A DNA stretch of 38,363 nt from Candidatus Heimdallarchaeota archaeon. GTDB lineage: Archaea > Asgardarchaeota > Heimdallarchaeia > Heimdallarchaeales > Heimdallarchaeaceae. Both the position numbers and the translations under genes were made by a program. The stretch is from contig BPTM01000115.1 in the NCBI GenBank assembly GCA_023705945.1, positions 1 to 38,363 on the forward strand. The letters run 5' to 3'. Below, one piece after another: positions 24,753 to 33,274 of this stretch. Each line of letters starts with the position of its first letter. The first letter of the stretch is position 1. Under the pieces are notes generated by a model. That model had not been told where the DNA came from and did no database searches. It was given only the letters and a program-made list of their open reading frames with translations.

Positions 24753-26069
24753 TTAAAGGGATAATCTTACCCTGTATCCTTTTTCTAATTTTTCCGGCAT
24801 TGGTAAAGGTTCTCCATCCATACCATAAACCATTGTTACAGTACATCCATACAATTCTTCTAAAGACGCTGTTTTTATCGGTAATTGAATATCTATCAGA
24901 TAAAATGACTTTGATCCGAACTTGTAAGATTCTGGAGGTTGAAAAATCACATTTTTAAGTTTTCCTTCAATAATATCTAATATCCTTCCGCTACTAAAAC
25001 CATCACCGTATGGATTTGTAAATTCTTTCATTTTCTTCATTGTGTCTTTATCTGATAAAACGAGTTCAATTGTTTGAAGAATTTCAAGAGCTTTGGGTCG
25101 TACAAGAAAGTTAACTCCTCCTTCAACTGTTTCTGGTCTCTCAGTATTTGGTCTGATTGTGATGCATGGGATTTTCAATATGGACGCTTCTTCAACTATA
25201 CCTCCTGAATCAGTGATAATGAGGTGACACTTCTCATCTGTTAGTAGTTTTAGCATTGACAAATAATTTACAGACTTGTAAATATACAGCCCTTCTATCT
25301 GTTTGAATTTGTCGAATAATTTATACTCGTGTAATCTCTTTTCTGTTCTAGGATGTAATAAAAAGATTTTCAGATATCCTCTGAAAGATTCTAAGGCTTG
25401 GATAATTTCTAACAGGTTCTCTTTGTCATCAACATTAGATATTCTGTGGATTGTACAAATAGAATATTCTCCTTTTACATCTTGAAGAATCTTGTTAGCC
25501 TGGGAAGTCTTCGTTTTAGATAATTTTGAGGAGTAGATACGAATTGCATCTACGATAGTATTTCCTGTATTGAACACTCTTTTGGGTTCAATTCCTTCAT
25601 TAAGGAGATTCAAGACAGCTCTGTCTGAAGGTGCGAAATGAAGTGTTGCAATGCTATCTGCAATTTTACGATTAATTTCTTCGGGCATTGTACTATCATA
25701 AGATCTCAAACCTGCTTCAATATGACCAAAGGGGATATTATTTTGATTACTAGCTAAAGCAGCTGCTAGCACACTTATTGTATCACCTACTGCTAACACG
25801 ATATCAGGTTTATTCTTCTTATAATAATTCCCAAGTTTTGTTATCATCTTTCCCAGTTGAATATGGAGAGTTGGGGATTTTACATCTAGATTGATATCAG
25901 GAGAAGGTATGTTTAAGGATTCCAAGAATTGCTCTGACATTTCAACATCGTAATGTTGACCTGTATGGATTATATTGAAGGAAATCTCTCTTTTCTCAGC
26001 TTCATGGATTATTGGAGCTAATTTTATTATTTCAGGTCTTGTTCCTAGAACAAATGAAATAGAAACCAT
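24753..26069 (-). CDS. wecB: UDP-N-acetylglucosamine 2-epimerase, non-hydrolysing, with C-terminal extension
   Basis: Residues 1 to about 370 are a GT-B epimerase that interconverts UDP-GlcNAc and UDP-ManNAc for surface glycan or N-glycan precursors. Motifs include FVLGTRPEIIKLAP, HTGQHYD, GDTISVLA, HIEAGLRS, PEEINRK and TDSGGIVEEA. The remaining 60 or so residues (from about 375) extend beyond the usual family length and form a small beta-rich tail (YKFGSKSFYLIDIQLP and following). It stands alone, convergent with the TauE gene and lacking a wecC neighbour. Confidence 0.92.
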   Translation of the reverse strand: MVSISFVLGTRPEIIKLAPIIHEAEKREISFNIIHTGQHYDVEMSEQFLESLNIPSPDINLDVKSPTLHIQLGKMITKLGNYYKKNKPDIVLAVGDTISVLAAALASNQNNIPFGHIEAGLRSYDSTMPEEINRKIADSIATLHFAPSDRAVLNLLNEGIEPKRVFNTGNTIVDAIRIYSSKLSKTKTSQANKILQDVKGEYSICTIHRISNVDDKENLLEIIQALESFRGYLKIFLLHPRTEKRLHEYKLFDKFKQIEGLYIYKSVNYLSMLKLLTDEKCHLIITDSGGIVEEASILKIPCITIRPNTERPETVEGGVNFLVRPKALEILQTIELVLSDKDTMKKMKEFTNPYGDGFSSGRILDIIEGKLKNVIFQPPESYKFGSKSFYLIDIQLPIKTASLEELYGCTVTMVYGMDGEPLPMPEKLEKGYRVRLSL

Positions 26070-26121
26070 TAGTAATATTAATTCTTTGAAAAATATAAGT
26101 TTTTAGTGAAATTGAGCAAGA

Positions 26122-27219
26122 TTAAGCCATAAGAGTAAAATTTTCCTCTAATAGTGTTTGTACATGTTCAATTTGCTCCTCTGTTAGCATTTCATTTGCT
26201 TTGAAATCCATGAGATAACTATCCAACTCTTTCATAACCAGTTTTGTGGCTTTAGCTAATACTTTGCTTGAAATCTTCGTTTGTATTATAATGAAGATTT
26301 TTTCTCCTACATAGAATGACATGGTAGAGGAACTAGTTTTCAATTCTCTGAATTGCTCTTCCTCGGTTGTAGCTACATATTCACGAACAAAGTGAAAAAG
26401 TCCAGCAAGATATCCTGAAGCTGCTATTATTTTTTCTTCAAAAGATATCCTTCTACCTCGTAGAGGAGAATAACCTATCAGAGGGTTACCTTCTCTATCT
26501 ACAACTAAAATCGCCTCAATACCATGAGATAGTGATTGGCTTTGATAGAATGAAACTATTAAGACAACAACGAAAGTATATGCGAGATCTGCTATATTAA
26601 AAGCTAGAATATCTTCTTCAAGCATCTTCCTTCGTAAAGTTACTAGAACTGCAAAACCAATTAATAGTATAATAAGAAGTAAGGTTATGTCCAGTTTTAC
26701 CTTTAATCGCTTATTTTTTGATGAGGATGCTAGTTTGAAGTATCGTATATAGACACCTAGTAAGAGGAAGGAACTTACTAAAATTAAAGAACCATAAATG
26801 AATCCATAAATATCTGTCAAAATAACATCATAAATTGATATAGTTAAAAGTTTGAAACTCTCTATTGATCCATCTAGTGGTATAACTATGAAATAAAGTG
26901 CTAAAGTAGATAGACTGATTGCAAGAATTCTACTAGCTCTGGACGTTATAATCATAGATTGTTCTAAACAAGCTGCAAAAAGGATAATTAAGGCAACTGC
27001 TTGAACAACCTGTAAAGCACGATATAGAATTAATAATGTTGGATTCTGGTTTTCTAATACCTCAATTATTTCAAATATTCCATAAGATACGAGAAATGCT
27101 ACCCATAGTTTATAGAACGGATTTTGTCTTTTAATTCCCCAGTACGTTGCAATAGCTCCGCCCAATATTAACGCTACGGCTACAACATATTTGAAGATAA
27201 TATACGTTTGGTCAAACAT
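26122..27219 (-). CDS. Seven-TM protein with cytosolic longin/roadblock-like domain
   Basis: The 365-residue protein has an N-terminal block of about seven transmembrane helices (residues 8-225), like a membrane sensor module, and a soluble C-terminal domain (about 235-345). This domain opens AILVVDREGNPLIGYSPL, a strand-turn-strand typical of longin/roadblock folds, followed by helix, IIAASGYLAGLFHFVREY, and later strands with EKIFIIIQTK. In Asgard archaea such domains are common partners of small GTPases. The membrane block could sense a ligand and recruit a GTPase through the longin-like part. No clear catalytic residues. Confidence 0.65.
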   Translation of the reverse strand: MFDQTYIIFKYVVAVALILGGAIATYWGIKRQNPFYKLWVAFLVSYGIFEIIEVLENQNPTLLILYRALQVVQAVALIILFAACLEQSMIITSRASRILAISLSTLALYFIVIPLDGSIESFKLLTISIYDVILTDIYGFIYGSLILVSSFLLLGVYIRYFKLASSSKNKRLKVKLDITLLLIILLIGFAVLVTLRRKMLEEDILAFNIADLAYTFVVVLIVSFYQSQSLSHGIEAILVVDREGNPLIGYSPLRGRRISFEEKIIAASGYLAGLFHFVREYVATTEEEQFRELKTSSSTMSFYVGEKIFIIIQTKISSKVLAKATKLVMKELDSYLMDFKANEMLTEEQIEHVQTLLEENFTLMA

Positions 27220-27318
27220 TTGAACCCCAACTGTTTACCTATAACTATACGAATAGAGCTTGGACTATAAAACATTTGTTAGAGGTAGGAAAGAGGATCT
27301 AAGGGTATTGAAAATTTT

Positions 27319-28962
27319 CTAGTTACCCTTATTACTATCTTCAGGTCCCCACATCTTGCTTAAATTTTTAGATTTCCTTATGTAGAAGAAGAGGTAGACA
27401 ACTGCTAGGGTGCCAAAAATACCTGCAAGAATATAGAAAGCAAAGGGAGATGGAGGCTTTACATTTCGAACGTTTAACCTAATTTCACTTATATCAGATA
27501 TCCAATCCTTCCCATCATATACAGCGACTTTCAGATAGTATGAACCTGGATATACAGAAGTTACATTCCAGAAGAAGGATGTTTGATCTATAAGATTTGT
27601 CCCCAAAACATCCCAGTTCCAACCATTATCTGATACTAAAACAGTGCAATTTAGCTCGTCTCCGTCCAAGTCGGCCATTGTCCAAGTTATGGTATAATTA
27701 TCAAATACCTGATTAACTGTTGAAGGATTATTTACCATTATGCTAGGGAGGTTATTGGAATAAGTTAATCTTGGCTCTTCAGCTAAATAGACCATTGCTG
27801 GATAAACATATTCACAATTGGATAGAATCTGACTTCCAGGAGGATTGAAATTATCAAAGTATGATCCTGTCCAAATATCTATATAAGTTTCTAAGGTAAA
27901 ACAGATAATATCATGAGCTGCATAACAGTAGTCCTCCCAGGCACCATTTGCGTTATATCCTGCTGATTCATTCCATAGTGGCCAATGGAGTATGTCTTGC
28001 AAGTCAACTAATAATGCATTAAATTCATCTTCATCTGCCAAAGGCAAGGTGCCATTGTGAGCCCAAGGTGTTAGTATTGCTTTTACTCCACTATGAAGAC
28101 TTATAGCAAAATTGAAAGCATGTTCCCGCATGAAATCTCTCATAATTTGAGTTTCTTTCTCACTAAAAGGATAAGCTCCACGATAAGTTTCATCCTTTTT
28201 TACAGTTGAAGACCATGTACCTTCCCAGTTAGTGCCATAATTTCGATTAAGGTCAACTCCTCCAGGTAGATCTTCAGCTGTTGATCCATCACCATCTAAA
28301 TCTAATTCTCGGATTTCAGAAGTATTTGCAACAGAATTCCAGTAATATGTACGTTCTAGCTCATCGTCGAGTAAACCATCCCCATCATCGTCAATGGGAT
28401 GTAGATTTTTGCGTTGTTCAGGGAACCAATGAAGAATCGAAATGCTATCCGGGTTCAACATGGGAATAATATATAATTCCCTGCTTGATAATAGATCTTC
28501 ATAAAGACCAAAAATTGAGTCATATACAATTTTATCTATGAAATATAGTGCGTTTTCAACAGAGATTATTTCTCTTGCATGATGTTCAGCTACAATATAG
28601 TATTCTGTTTTGGAGCTTGTTACTGTTTCATTCGTTAGTTTTACACACCAAACATCATTATTATGCCAAGTTTTTCCTATTGAAAATACGTCAACTATTT
28701 CAGGAAAAGTACTATTTAGTAGTACAAGCTTTTCTGTCAATTCCGTGTAATTGTGATAGGGACCCAAATTTTCTCCCCAATAAACTACATCTTCTCCACT
28801 AATTGGTCCGGGAGCATTTGAAAGCTCTTCCCAAAACCATCTATAGGGTTCAAGTGTCTCTTGGTTTTTAATATTAAATATCGCTGAAGAATTTACAACA
28901 ACATTGAGAAATTGAAAGTTGACAAATAAAACAATGAGTAATAAAGCTTGAGTCTTTCTCAT
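27319..28962 (-). CDS. Secreted, membrane-anchored M14 zinc carboxypeptidase
   Basis: The 547-residue protein has a signal peptide (about 5-27), an M14 peptidase domain (about 60-400), an Ig/fibronectin-like domain (about 410-500) and a C-terminal TM (about 508-530). Zinc ligands H128 and E131 lie in HARE. The substrate motif GGVDLNRNYG, the third zinc ligand in ISLHSG and the catalytic Glu in FTLETY are present. Within the peptidase are two Asp-rich loops, DDDGDGLLDDE and DLDGDGSTAED, that look calcium-binding. The enzyme should remove C-terminal residues from peptides outside the cell. Confidence 0.92.
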   Translation of the reverse strand: MRKTQALLLIVLFVNFQFLNVVVNSSAIFNIKNQETLEPYRWFWEELSNAPGPISGEDVVYWGENLGPYHNYTELTEKLVLLNSTFPEIVDVFSIGKTWHNNDVWCVKLTNETVTSSKTEYYIVAEHHAREIISVENALYFIDKIVYDSIFGLYEDLLSSRELYIIPMLNPDSISILHWFPEQRKNLHPIDDDGDGLLDDELERTYYWNSVANTSEIRELDLDGDGSTAEDLPGGVDLNRNYGTNWEGTWSSTVKKDETYRGAYPFSEKETQIMRDFMREHAFNFAISLHSGVKAILTPWAHNGTLPLADEDEFNALLVDLQDILHWPLWNESAGYNANGAWEDYCYAAHDIICFTLETYIDIWTGSYFDNFNPPGSQILSNCEYVYPAMVYLAEEPRLTYSNNLPSIMVNNPSTVNQVFDNYTITWTMADLDGDELNCTVLVSDNGWNWDVLGTNLIDQTSFFWNVTSVYPGSYYLKVAVYDGKDWISDISEIRLNVRNVKPPSPFAFYILAGIFGTLAVVYLFFYIRKSKNLSKMWGPEDSNKGN

Positions 28963-29064
28963 TGAAATAATTGAACATTTAACATTAATAAATATCTTTC
29001 TTTCAATTAGCTTATTGAAATTTTACATGAATGCTACTTTAGAGATATATGTTTTTAGACGTAA

Positions 29065-29080
29065 GAAAAGGCTTAAATAA
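29065..29080 (+). promoter_or_regulatory. BRE/TATA promoter of the sulfur-relay operon
   Basis: GAAAAGGCTTAAATAA combines a purine-rich BRE with a TATA box about 41-50 bases before the first ATG (29121), which predicts a leader of roughly 15-20 bases. It is the only good promoter before the five close-packed genes that follow. Confidence 0.6.
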
Positions 29081-29120
29081 CGGTTGTGCAGAGATGTTCC
29101 ATAAGCGAAAAATGCAGTGA

Positions 29121-29366
29121 ATGTTTATGACAGATTATAACATAGCTATTGAAATTGATGCTAGGGGAAGTTTTTGCCCTGGACCAATGATGGAATTAAT
29201 TAAAGCTATTCGTCAAGCTGAAGTTGGAGAATTTCTCTCACTTCTAAGCGAAGATGAGGGGACAAGAAATGATGTTCCAGCTTGGATCAACAAAGCGAAA
29301 CATGAACTTGTTGAGCTTATTAATGAAGATGGATACGATCGTTACATCGTCAAGAAGCTACACTAG
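29121..29366 (+). CDS. tusA: TusA-family sulfur carrier protein (first copy)
   Basis: The 81-residue protein has the TusA/SirA fold with the sulfur-carrying Cys19 in the CPGP (CPxP) motif after an IDARGSF strand. It accepts persulfide sulfur and hands it to DsrE-type proteins or to other acceptors. ATG 29121 is followed by a second ATG two codons later. The SQR-like gene begins 11 bases downstream. The sequence differs enough from the second TusA (30522) to suggest different partners. Acts in the cytoplasm. Confidence 0.9.
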   Translation: MFMTDYNIAIEIDARGSFCPGPMMELIKAIRQAEVGEFLSLLSEDEGTRNDVPAWINKAKHELVELINEDGYDRYIVKKLH

Positions 29367-29377
29367 AGGGAATATTT

Positions 29378-30520
29378 ATGCAACGAATTGTTATAGTTGG
29401 TGGGGGTTTTAGTGGAATAAATGTTGCTAACAAAATTTCCAAGAAAACCAAACGAAAAAATGTTAGTATTGTTCTCATTGAACCAAGGGAAGACAATGTA
29501 TATGAACCATTTTATCTATATTGGAGTTTCAGAAAGGATCCTTTGAAAAAATTTCACATCCCAATCAGAAAAGTCTTGAGAAAAAGAGTTCAACACATTC
29601 CTGCTTTAGCGACTAAAATTGATACAAAAAATAAGTCTGTAGATTTATCAAACGGTGAAACAATACGTTATGATTATTTAGTTTTAGCTACTGGAGCTCG
29701 TATGGCTGAAGAGAAGGTTGGTGCTTATGAAAAGGACAATGTTCATCATTTCTACCTTACGAAAGCAACAACAGAACTTCGAGAAGCTTTGAAAAACTTT
29801 AATGGAGGAACAATTGTAATTTCTCCATCTACGGTGCCATATAAATGCCCACCAGCACCAATGGAATTCGCGTTTATGGTTGATAGATATCTACGAAAAC
29901 GAAAAATTAGAGATAAATCTACAATCAAGTTCCTCTACCCTCTTTTGAGACCTTACCCAGAACGTAGAGTTGCAGCAAAAATACAAGAACTCTACGATAA
30001 GAGAGGAATAGAATTTGTAGAATTCTTCAATTTTGAAAGAGTTGATAAGGAAAATAATAAAATTGTATCTCTTGAAGGAGATGAAATAGAATACGATTTA
30101 CTTGTTCTAATTCCCCCTCATGAAGGTCACAAAGTAATTATAGAAGCAGAATTAGGAGATAGAGAAGGTTTTGTTCCTACAGATAGATTTACTCTAAAAG
30201 TCAAAGATCATGACCACATATACGCTATTGGTGACTGTACAAACTTACCTGTTTCAAAATCAGGGGCAGTATCTCACTTCTCATCACCAATAGTTGCAAA
30301 AAACATTCTTCTTGAGATAGAGGGCAAAGAACCTACAAAGAAATACAATGGTTTTACCATTTGCTTTGTTGTTACATCTCCAAGACGTTCTCTGTTACTC
30401 TTCTTTAGTTATGCATACCCACCAAAGAAGTTTGGTTTACACAATCTCTTTATTTATGGTTTAGTAAAAAAAGCATTCAAAATTGCTTACTTCAAAGCTA
30501 TACTTAAGGGATATTTATAA
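29378..30520 (+). CDS. SQR/FCSD-like FAD-dependent pyridine-nucleotide-disulfide-type oxidoreductase
   Basis: The 380-residue flavoprotein has an N-terminal FAD site VGGGFSGINVA, the LATGA motif and the late YAIGDCTNLP FAD motif. Like sulfide:quinone oxidoreductases it keeps a Cys in the strand VPYKC157PPAP, and a second Cys329 in the C-terminal part where SQR has its partner. The third Cys of classical SQR is not seen. The C-terminal region (about 340-380) has hydrophobic amphipathic stretches suited to monotopic membrane binding. In this operon it likely oxidises sulfide or reduced sulfur carriers and makes persulfide for TusA. Type II NADH dehydrogenase is an alternative. Confidence 0.82.
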   Translation: MQRIVIVGGGFSGINVANKISKKTKRKNVSIVLIEPREDNVYEPFYLYWSFRKDPLKKFHIPIRKVLRKRVQHIPALATKIDTKNKSVDLSNGETIRYDYLVLATGARMAEEKVGAYEKDNVHHFYLTKATTELREALKNFNGGTIVISPSTVPYKCPPAPMEFAFMVDRYLRKRKIRDKSTIKFLYPLLRPYPERRVAAKIQELYDKRGIEFVEFFNFERVDKENNKIVSLEGDEIEYDLLVLIPPHEGHKVIIEAELGDREGFVPTDRFTLKVKDHDHIYAIGDCTNLPVSKSGAVSHFSSPIVAKNILLEIEGKEPTKKYNGFTICFVVTSPRRSLLLFFSYAYPPKKFGLHNLFIYGLVKKAFKIAYFKAILKGYL

Positions 30521-30521
30521 G

Positions 30522-30770
30522 ATGAAAATTATGTCAGACATAAAAATATCAACAACACTTGATGCACGAAACATGAGTTGTCCACTTCCTATTCTAAAAA
30601 CTAAGAAAGCTATTATGGGAATAGAAATTGGTGAATACTTGGAAATCCTAGCCACTGATCCAGGATCAGAAGCTGATTTTCAAGCATGGACAAGATCTAC
30701 AGGAAATGACTTAGTTGAACATTCTGTAGATGGTAGCGTTTATCGCTATGTGATTAAAAGAAATAAATGA
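30522..30770 (+). CDS. tusA: TusA-family sulfur carrier protein (second copy)
   Basis: The 82-residue protein carries the CPLP (CPxP) motif with Cys20 after LDARNMS, plus the typical ATDPGSEADFQAW segment. The start is ATG 30522 directly after the SQR-like stop; ATG 30531 is also possible. It shares the operon with the first TusA and with two DsrE-type proteins, so serial sulfur transfer is likely. Confidence 0.9.
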   Translation: MKIMSDIKISTTLDARNMSCPLPILKTKKAIMGIEIGEYLEILATDPGSEADFQAWTRSTGNDLVEHSVDGSVYRYVIKRNK

Positions 30771-30779
30771 GGAATTTAA

Positions 30780-31253
30780 ATGGCAGAAAAAAAGAAAAGA
30801 TTAATGCTCATTGCTTCTAAAGGAGACATACCAGGGGCTTATACACCTTTAATATTAGGGTCCACAGCAGCAGCAATGGATTATGAAGTAAGTATTTTCT
30901 TCACATTCTTTGGACTAAATATGCTGAAGAAGAATAACTTGAAAAAAATAAAAATCACTCCAGCTGGAGAAACTGCAATGCCTATGCCCATCCCACAAAT
31001 TGTTGGTATGTTACCAGGAATGACAGGAATGGCTACAATGATGATGAAGAGCTGGATGAAGAAAGCAAATGTCGCAACTTTACAGGAACTAATGGATCTC
31101 TCAATAGAAGCTGGAGTTAATCTAATAGCATGTCAAATGACTATGGATGTTATGGGCTTTAAGAGAGAAGATCTTATCGATGAGTGCGTTGTCGGTGGAG
31201 CTGCAACAATGTTAGAATTTGCTGCTGAAGCGGATATAACGCTCTATATTTAG
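30780..31253 (+). CDS. DsrE2-like sulfurtransferase
   Basis: The 157-residue protein belongs to the DsrE/DsrF-like superfamily. Typical parts are LMLIASKGDIPGAYTPLILGSTAAAMDYEVSIFFTFFGL split by secondary structure, a Met-rich hydrophobic middle, and the active-site Cys118 in NLIACQMTMDVMGF. It lacks the N-terminal transmembrane pair seen in some DsrE2 proteins. It probably receives sulfur from TusA. GAGGAA just before the ATG is the ribosome binding site. The next gene's Shine-Dalgarno overlaps its stop. Confidence 0.88.
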   Translation: MAEKKKRLMLIASKGDIPGAYTPLILGSTAAAMDYEVSIFFTFFGLNMLKKNNLKKIKITPAGETAMPMPIPQIVGMLPGMTGMATMMMKSWMKKANVATLQELMDLSIEAGVNLIACQMTMDVMGFKREDLIDECVVGGAATMLEFAAEADITLYI

Positions 31254-31262
31254 GTGAAACAA

Positions 31263-31631
31263 ATGGGACAAAAAATTCTTATCATGGTAACTTTCGGTGA
31301 AAACTACCCTGATAGACTAGAGCCACCTCTACACTTAGCAGGTTTAGGTGCTGCTCTTGACACTGAAGTAAGTATGGTTTATACTATGTCTGGTGGATTG
31401 CTTTTGAAAAAAGGTAATGCTGAACGTATTGTTCCCATGGCTGGTAAGAAAACATATTTAGAATCAGTTCAAGAAGTAAAAGAATATGGAGTAAAGATAT
31501 ACGTTTGCAGTCCTACACTCGAAAGATATGGTTTGACCAGAGAAGACTTCATCGATGAAGTTGACGATATAGTTGGTGGAATGTGGGCTGTAACTGAAGC
31601 GTTAGACTCAGATTTAACGCTTACTTTCTGA
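31263..31631 (+). CDS. DsrE-family protein
   Basis: The 122-residue protein has a DsrE-like alpha/beta core: KILIMVTFGENYPDRLEPPLHLAGL, EVSMVYTMSGGLLLKKG, and Cys82 in VKIYVCSPTLERYG. The Cys position matches the sulfur-carrying residue of the family. ATG 31263 is preferred over GTG 31254 because GGTGAAA is a good Shine-Dalgarno. It pairs with the preceding DsrE2-like gene, perhaps as a heteromer. Confidence 0.85.
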   Translation: MGQKILIMVTFGENYPDRLEPPLHLAGLGAALDTEVSMVYTMSGGLLLKKGNAERIVPMAGKKTYLESVQEVKEYGVKIYVCSPTLERYGLTREDFIDEVDDIVGGMWAVTEALDSDLTLTF

Positions 31632-31641
31632 GGTGAATAAG

Positions 31642-32049
31642 ATGTCTTTTTCCCTTTCTTCTTTTGATTCAGACGACATAACCTGTTTTGATATAATCAA
31701 AGCTTTTCATGCACTAACTGATAATGAGCTTGAGGTGCTCTCATGTGTTCATCAAAGTCAACCAGTGGACATTAAAGGAATAACAAATGTGATTCCAAAA
31801 GATAGAGCAACTATCTCGAGATCAATTAAAAAATTACTTGCGATTGGTTTTGTAAGGAGTGATAAAATAACCCTTGAACGAGGGGGTTACAAATTCGCGT
31901 ACTCCAGTTTATCTATGATGGAAATCAGAGAAAAACTCAAACAAAGCATAGAACAGATTAGTAAACGAATGATAGAAGCTGTTTCAAACTTAACAGAAGC
32001 GAAATGTGCAGCAATGTACAAAAATGTACTTTTAAAATACAATACTTAG
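31642..32049 (+). CDS. Winged-helix transcriptional regulator of the sulfur operon
   Basis: The 135-residue protein has a MarR/TrmB-like winged helix (residues about 18-90): LTDNELEVLSCV, DRATISRSIKKLLAIGFV as the recognition region, and a wing with ERGGYKFAYSSLS. A C-terminal helix (about 95-130) probably dimerises, and a Cys in EAKCAAMY could sense sulfur or redox state. The start is ATG 31642 with GAGGTGA as strong Shine-Dalgarno. As the last gene of the operon it likely gives feedback control. Confidence 0.82.
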   Translation: MSFSLSSFDSDDITCFDIIKAFHALTDNELEVLSCVHQSQPVDIKGITNVIPKDRATISRSIKKLLAIGFVRSDKITLERGGYKFAYSSLSMMEIREKLKQSIEQISKRMIEAVSNLTEAKCAAMYKNVLLKYNT

Positions 32050-32155
32050 AGAGGACCTAAATATTCTTCTGCTTCAGGTATGTTTTCGAGTCCATCAACA
32101 AAACCAGAGTAGAAAAACTGTCCTTTAACTAAAAACAAAACGCAATCCAACCATT
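32046..32155 (-). pseudogene. Possible C-terminal gene remnant on the minus strand
   Basis: In the 225-base gap after the sulfur operon, the minus strand encodes a short protein-like tail (GQFFYSGFVDGLENIPEAEE, then YLGPL and a stop at 32046-32048). An in-frame TAA about 35 codons upstream and no start codon suggest a decayed fragment. The rest of the gap (32156-32274) is AT-rich and shows nothing I can name. Confidence 0.25.
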
Positions 32156-32274
32156 ATTGAAGTTTGGTTTATGCGGATGATTCAGTCAAGTATATTCATA
32201 GTCATAGATTTTAGATACTACTTAGTTAAGTATTTTTCAGCACATATTTTGCATATTAAATGAAATCAAAACGA

Positions 32275-33174
32275 TTAATAAAAATGAGAAAGTGATTCTA
32301 CCAAACGTGCATGAAATTTATTCCTAAGCGAGAAAGGCATGTCAAGCTGATAACGTTTAGTAAAACCCTTTTGTAATTCTTTATGATCATTATGATGCAT
32401 TCCAATAACCCATTTTGCATGTTCTTCTAGAATTCTTTCATAGTTCTCTTCGATAATCAGCTCTATGTAATCATCAAGATAGTCCTTTTCTTCTTTAGCT
32501 ATTTTCTCAATCCTTGGTTTTCTATTTTTGATTATTATTTTGTCATCAATTTTTTCATTTTTGTCAAAAAGATAGATGATATTATGTATTAAATGTTGGT
32601 TGCAGCTTTTGTCTGAATATGTTATTAAAGAAAAGTTATATGATGCTTCAAATGGGATTGCTTTATCTAATAGACTTGCTAATTCTATTAGTCCTCGCGG
32701 TTCTAGATTGGGTTGTAATATGACTTTTGGATCAGTCATAGCTGCAACTATTAGCTCTCGAATATCCTTCAAGTTTAATACTTCAAGAATACTATTTCTT
32801 GATTTTCTGAAATAGCTACTATCTAGAAATTGTGGCTCGTCAAATGTCTCATCAAAATGATTTGTATCAATTAAAGGCGATGAATAAAATAATAGGGAAT
32901 TGAGATTATATTCTTCTGAAGGGATAACTAATGCATGGGAGTGAGCCTTTGGTCTTCCGAATGGATCATTACCATCACTTCTTACTAGTTTGATAATGAT
33001 ATCTCCTGTCTTATGAGTATATTTAGAAACATATTTCACATGAGGTAGGTGTTTTGTGGATAACTCGGGCATAAAAACAATTGAATCTTCAGTAAGCTTA
33101 CTTGGTATATCTGACATGTGAATCTGATAACCGATTTTATCATCCCGTTGAGTTATAACTTGAAACATCCGCAT
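32275..33174 (-). CDS. Unknown protein, possibly related to GTPase-associated protein 1 N-domains
   Basis: The 299-residue soluble protein has a first half with a motif like those in GAP1-N domains. It reads DGNDPFGRPKAHSHALVIP, matching the general pattern D-x-GRP-x-x-H-x-L. A second helical half is rich in Glu and Lys. GAP1 proteins occur with GTPases and AAA proteins in prokaryotic conflict or signalling systems. There are no visible enzyme motifs. A TATA-like TTTTAAAT lies on the minus strand at about 33194-33203. The relationship is a motif resemblance and needs a profile search. Confidence 0.5.
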   Translation of the reverse strand: MRMFQVITQRDDKIGYQIHMSDIPSKLTEDSIVFMPELSTKHLPHVKYVSKYTHKTGDIIIKLVRSDGNDPFGRPKAHSHALVIPSEEYNLNSLLFYSSPLIDTNHFDETFDEPQFLDSSYFRKSRNSILEVLNLKDIRELIVAAMTDPKVILQPNLEPRGLIELASLLDKAIPFEASYNFSLITYSDKSCNQHLIHNIIYLFDKNEKIDDKIIIKNRKPRIEKIAKEEKDYLDDYIELIIEENYERILEEHAKWVIGMHHNDHKELQKGFTKRYQLDMPFSLRNKFHARLVESLSHFY

Positions 33175-33274
33175 TATTAAATACGGTTTTGAAATTTAAA
33201 AGTCCTTTCTTAGTTTAAAATCTATATGGGGGAATACGCAATATTCATAAGTGACGTTCATCGATTGATAATAG

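Noticed and set aside
28548-28802. Plus-strand frame rich in His and Leu inside the carboxypeptidase gene
   Set aside because: It is antisense to the conserved M14 catalytic region, so it is a shadow.
29378-30520. Type II NADH dehydrogenase as the call for the flavoprotein
   Set aside because: The KCPPAP Cys, the second C-terminal Cys and the TusA/DsrE neighbours favour an SQR/FCSD-like enzyme, though NDH-2 cannot be fully excluded.
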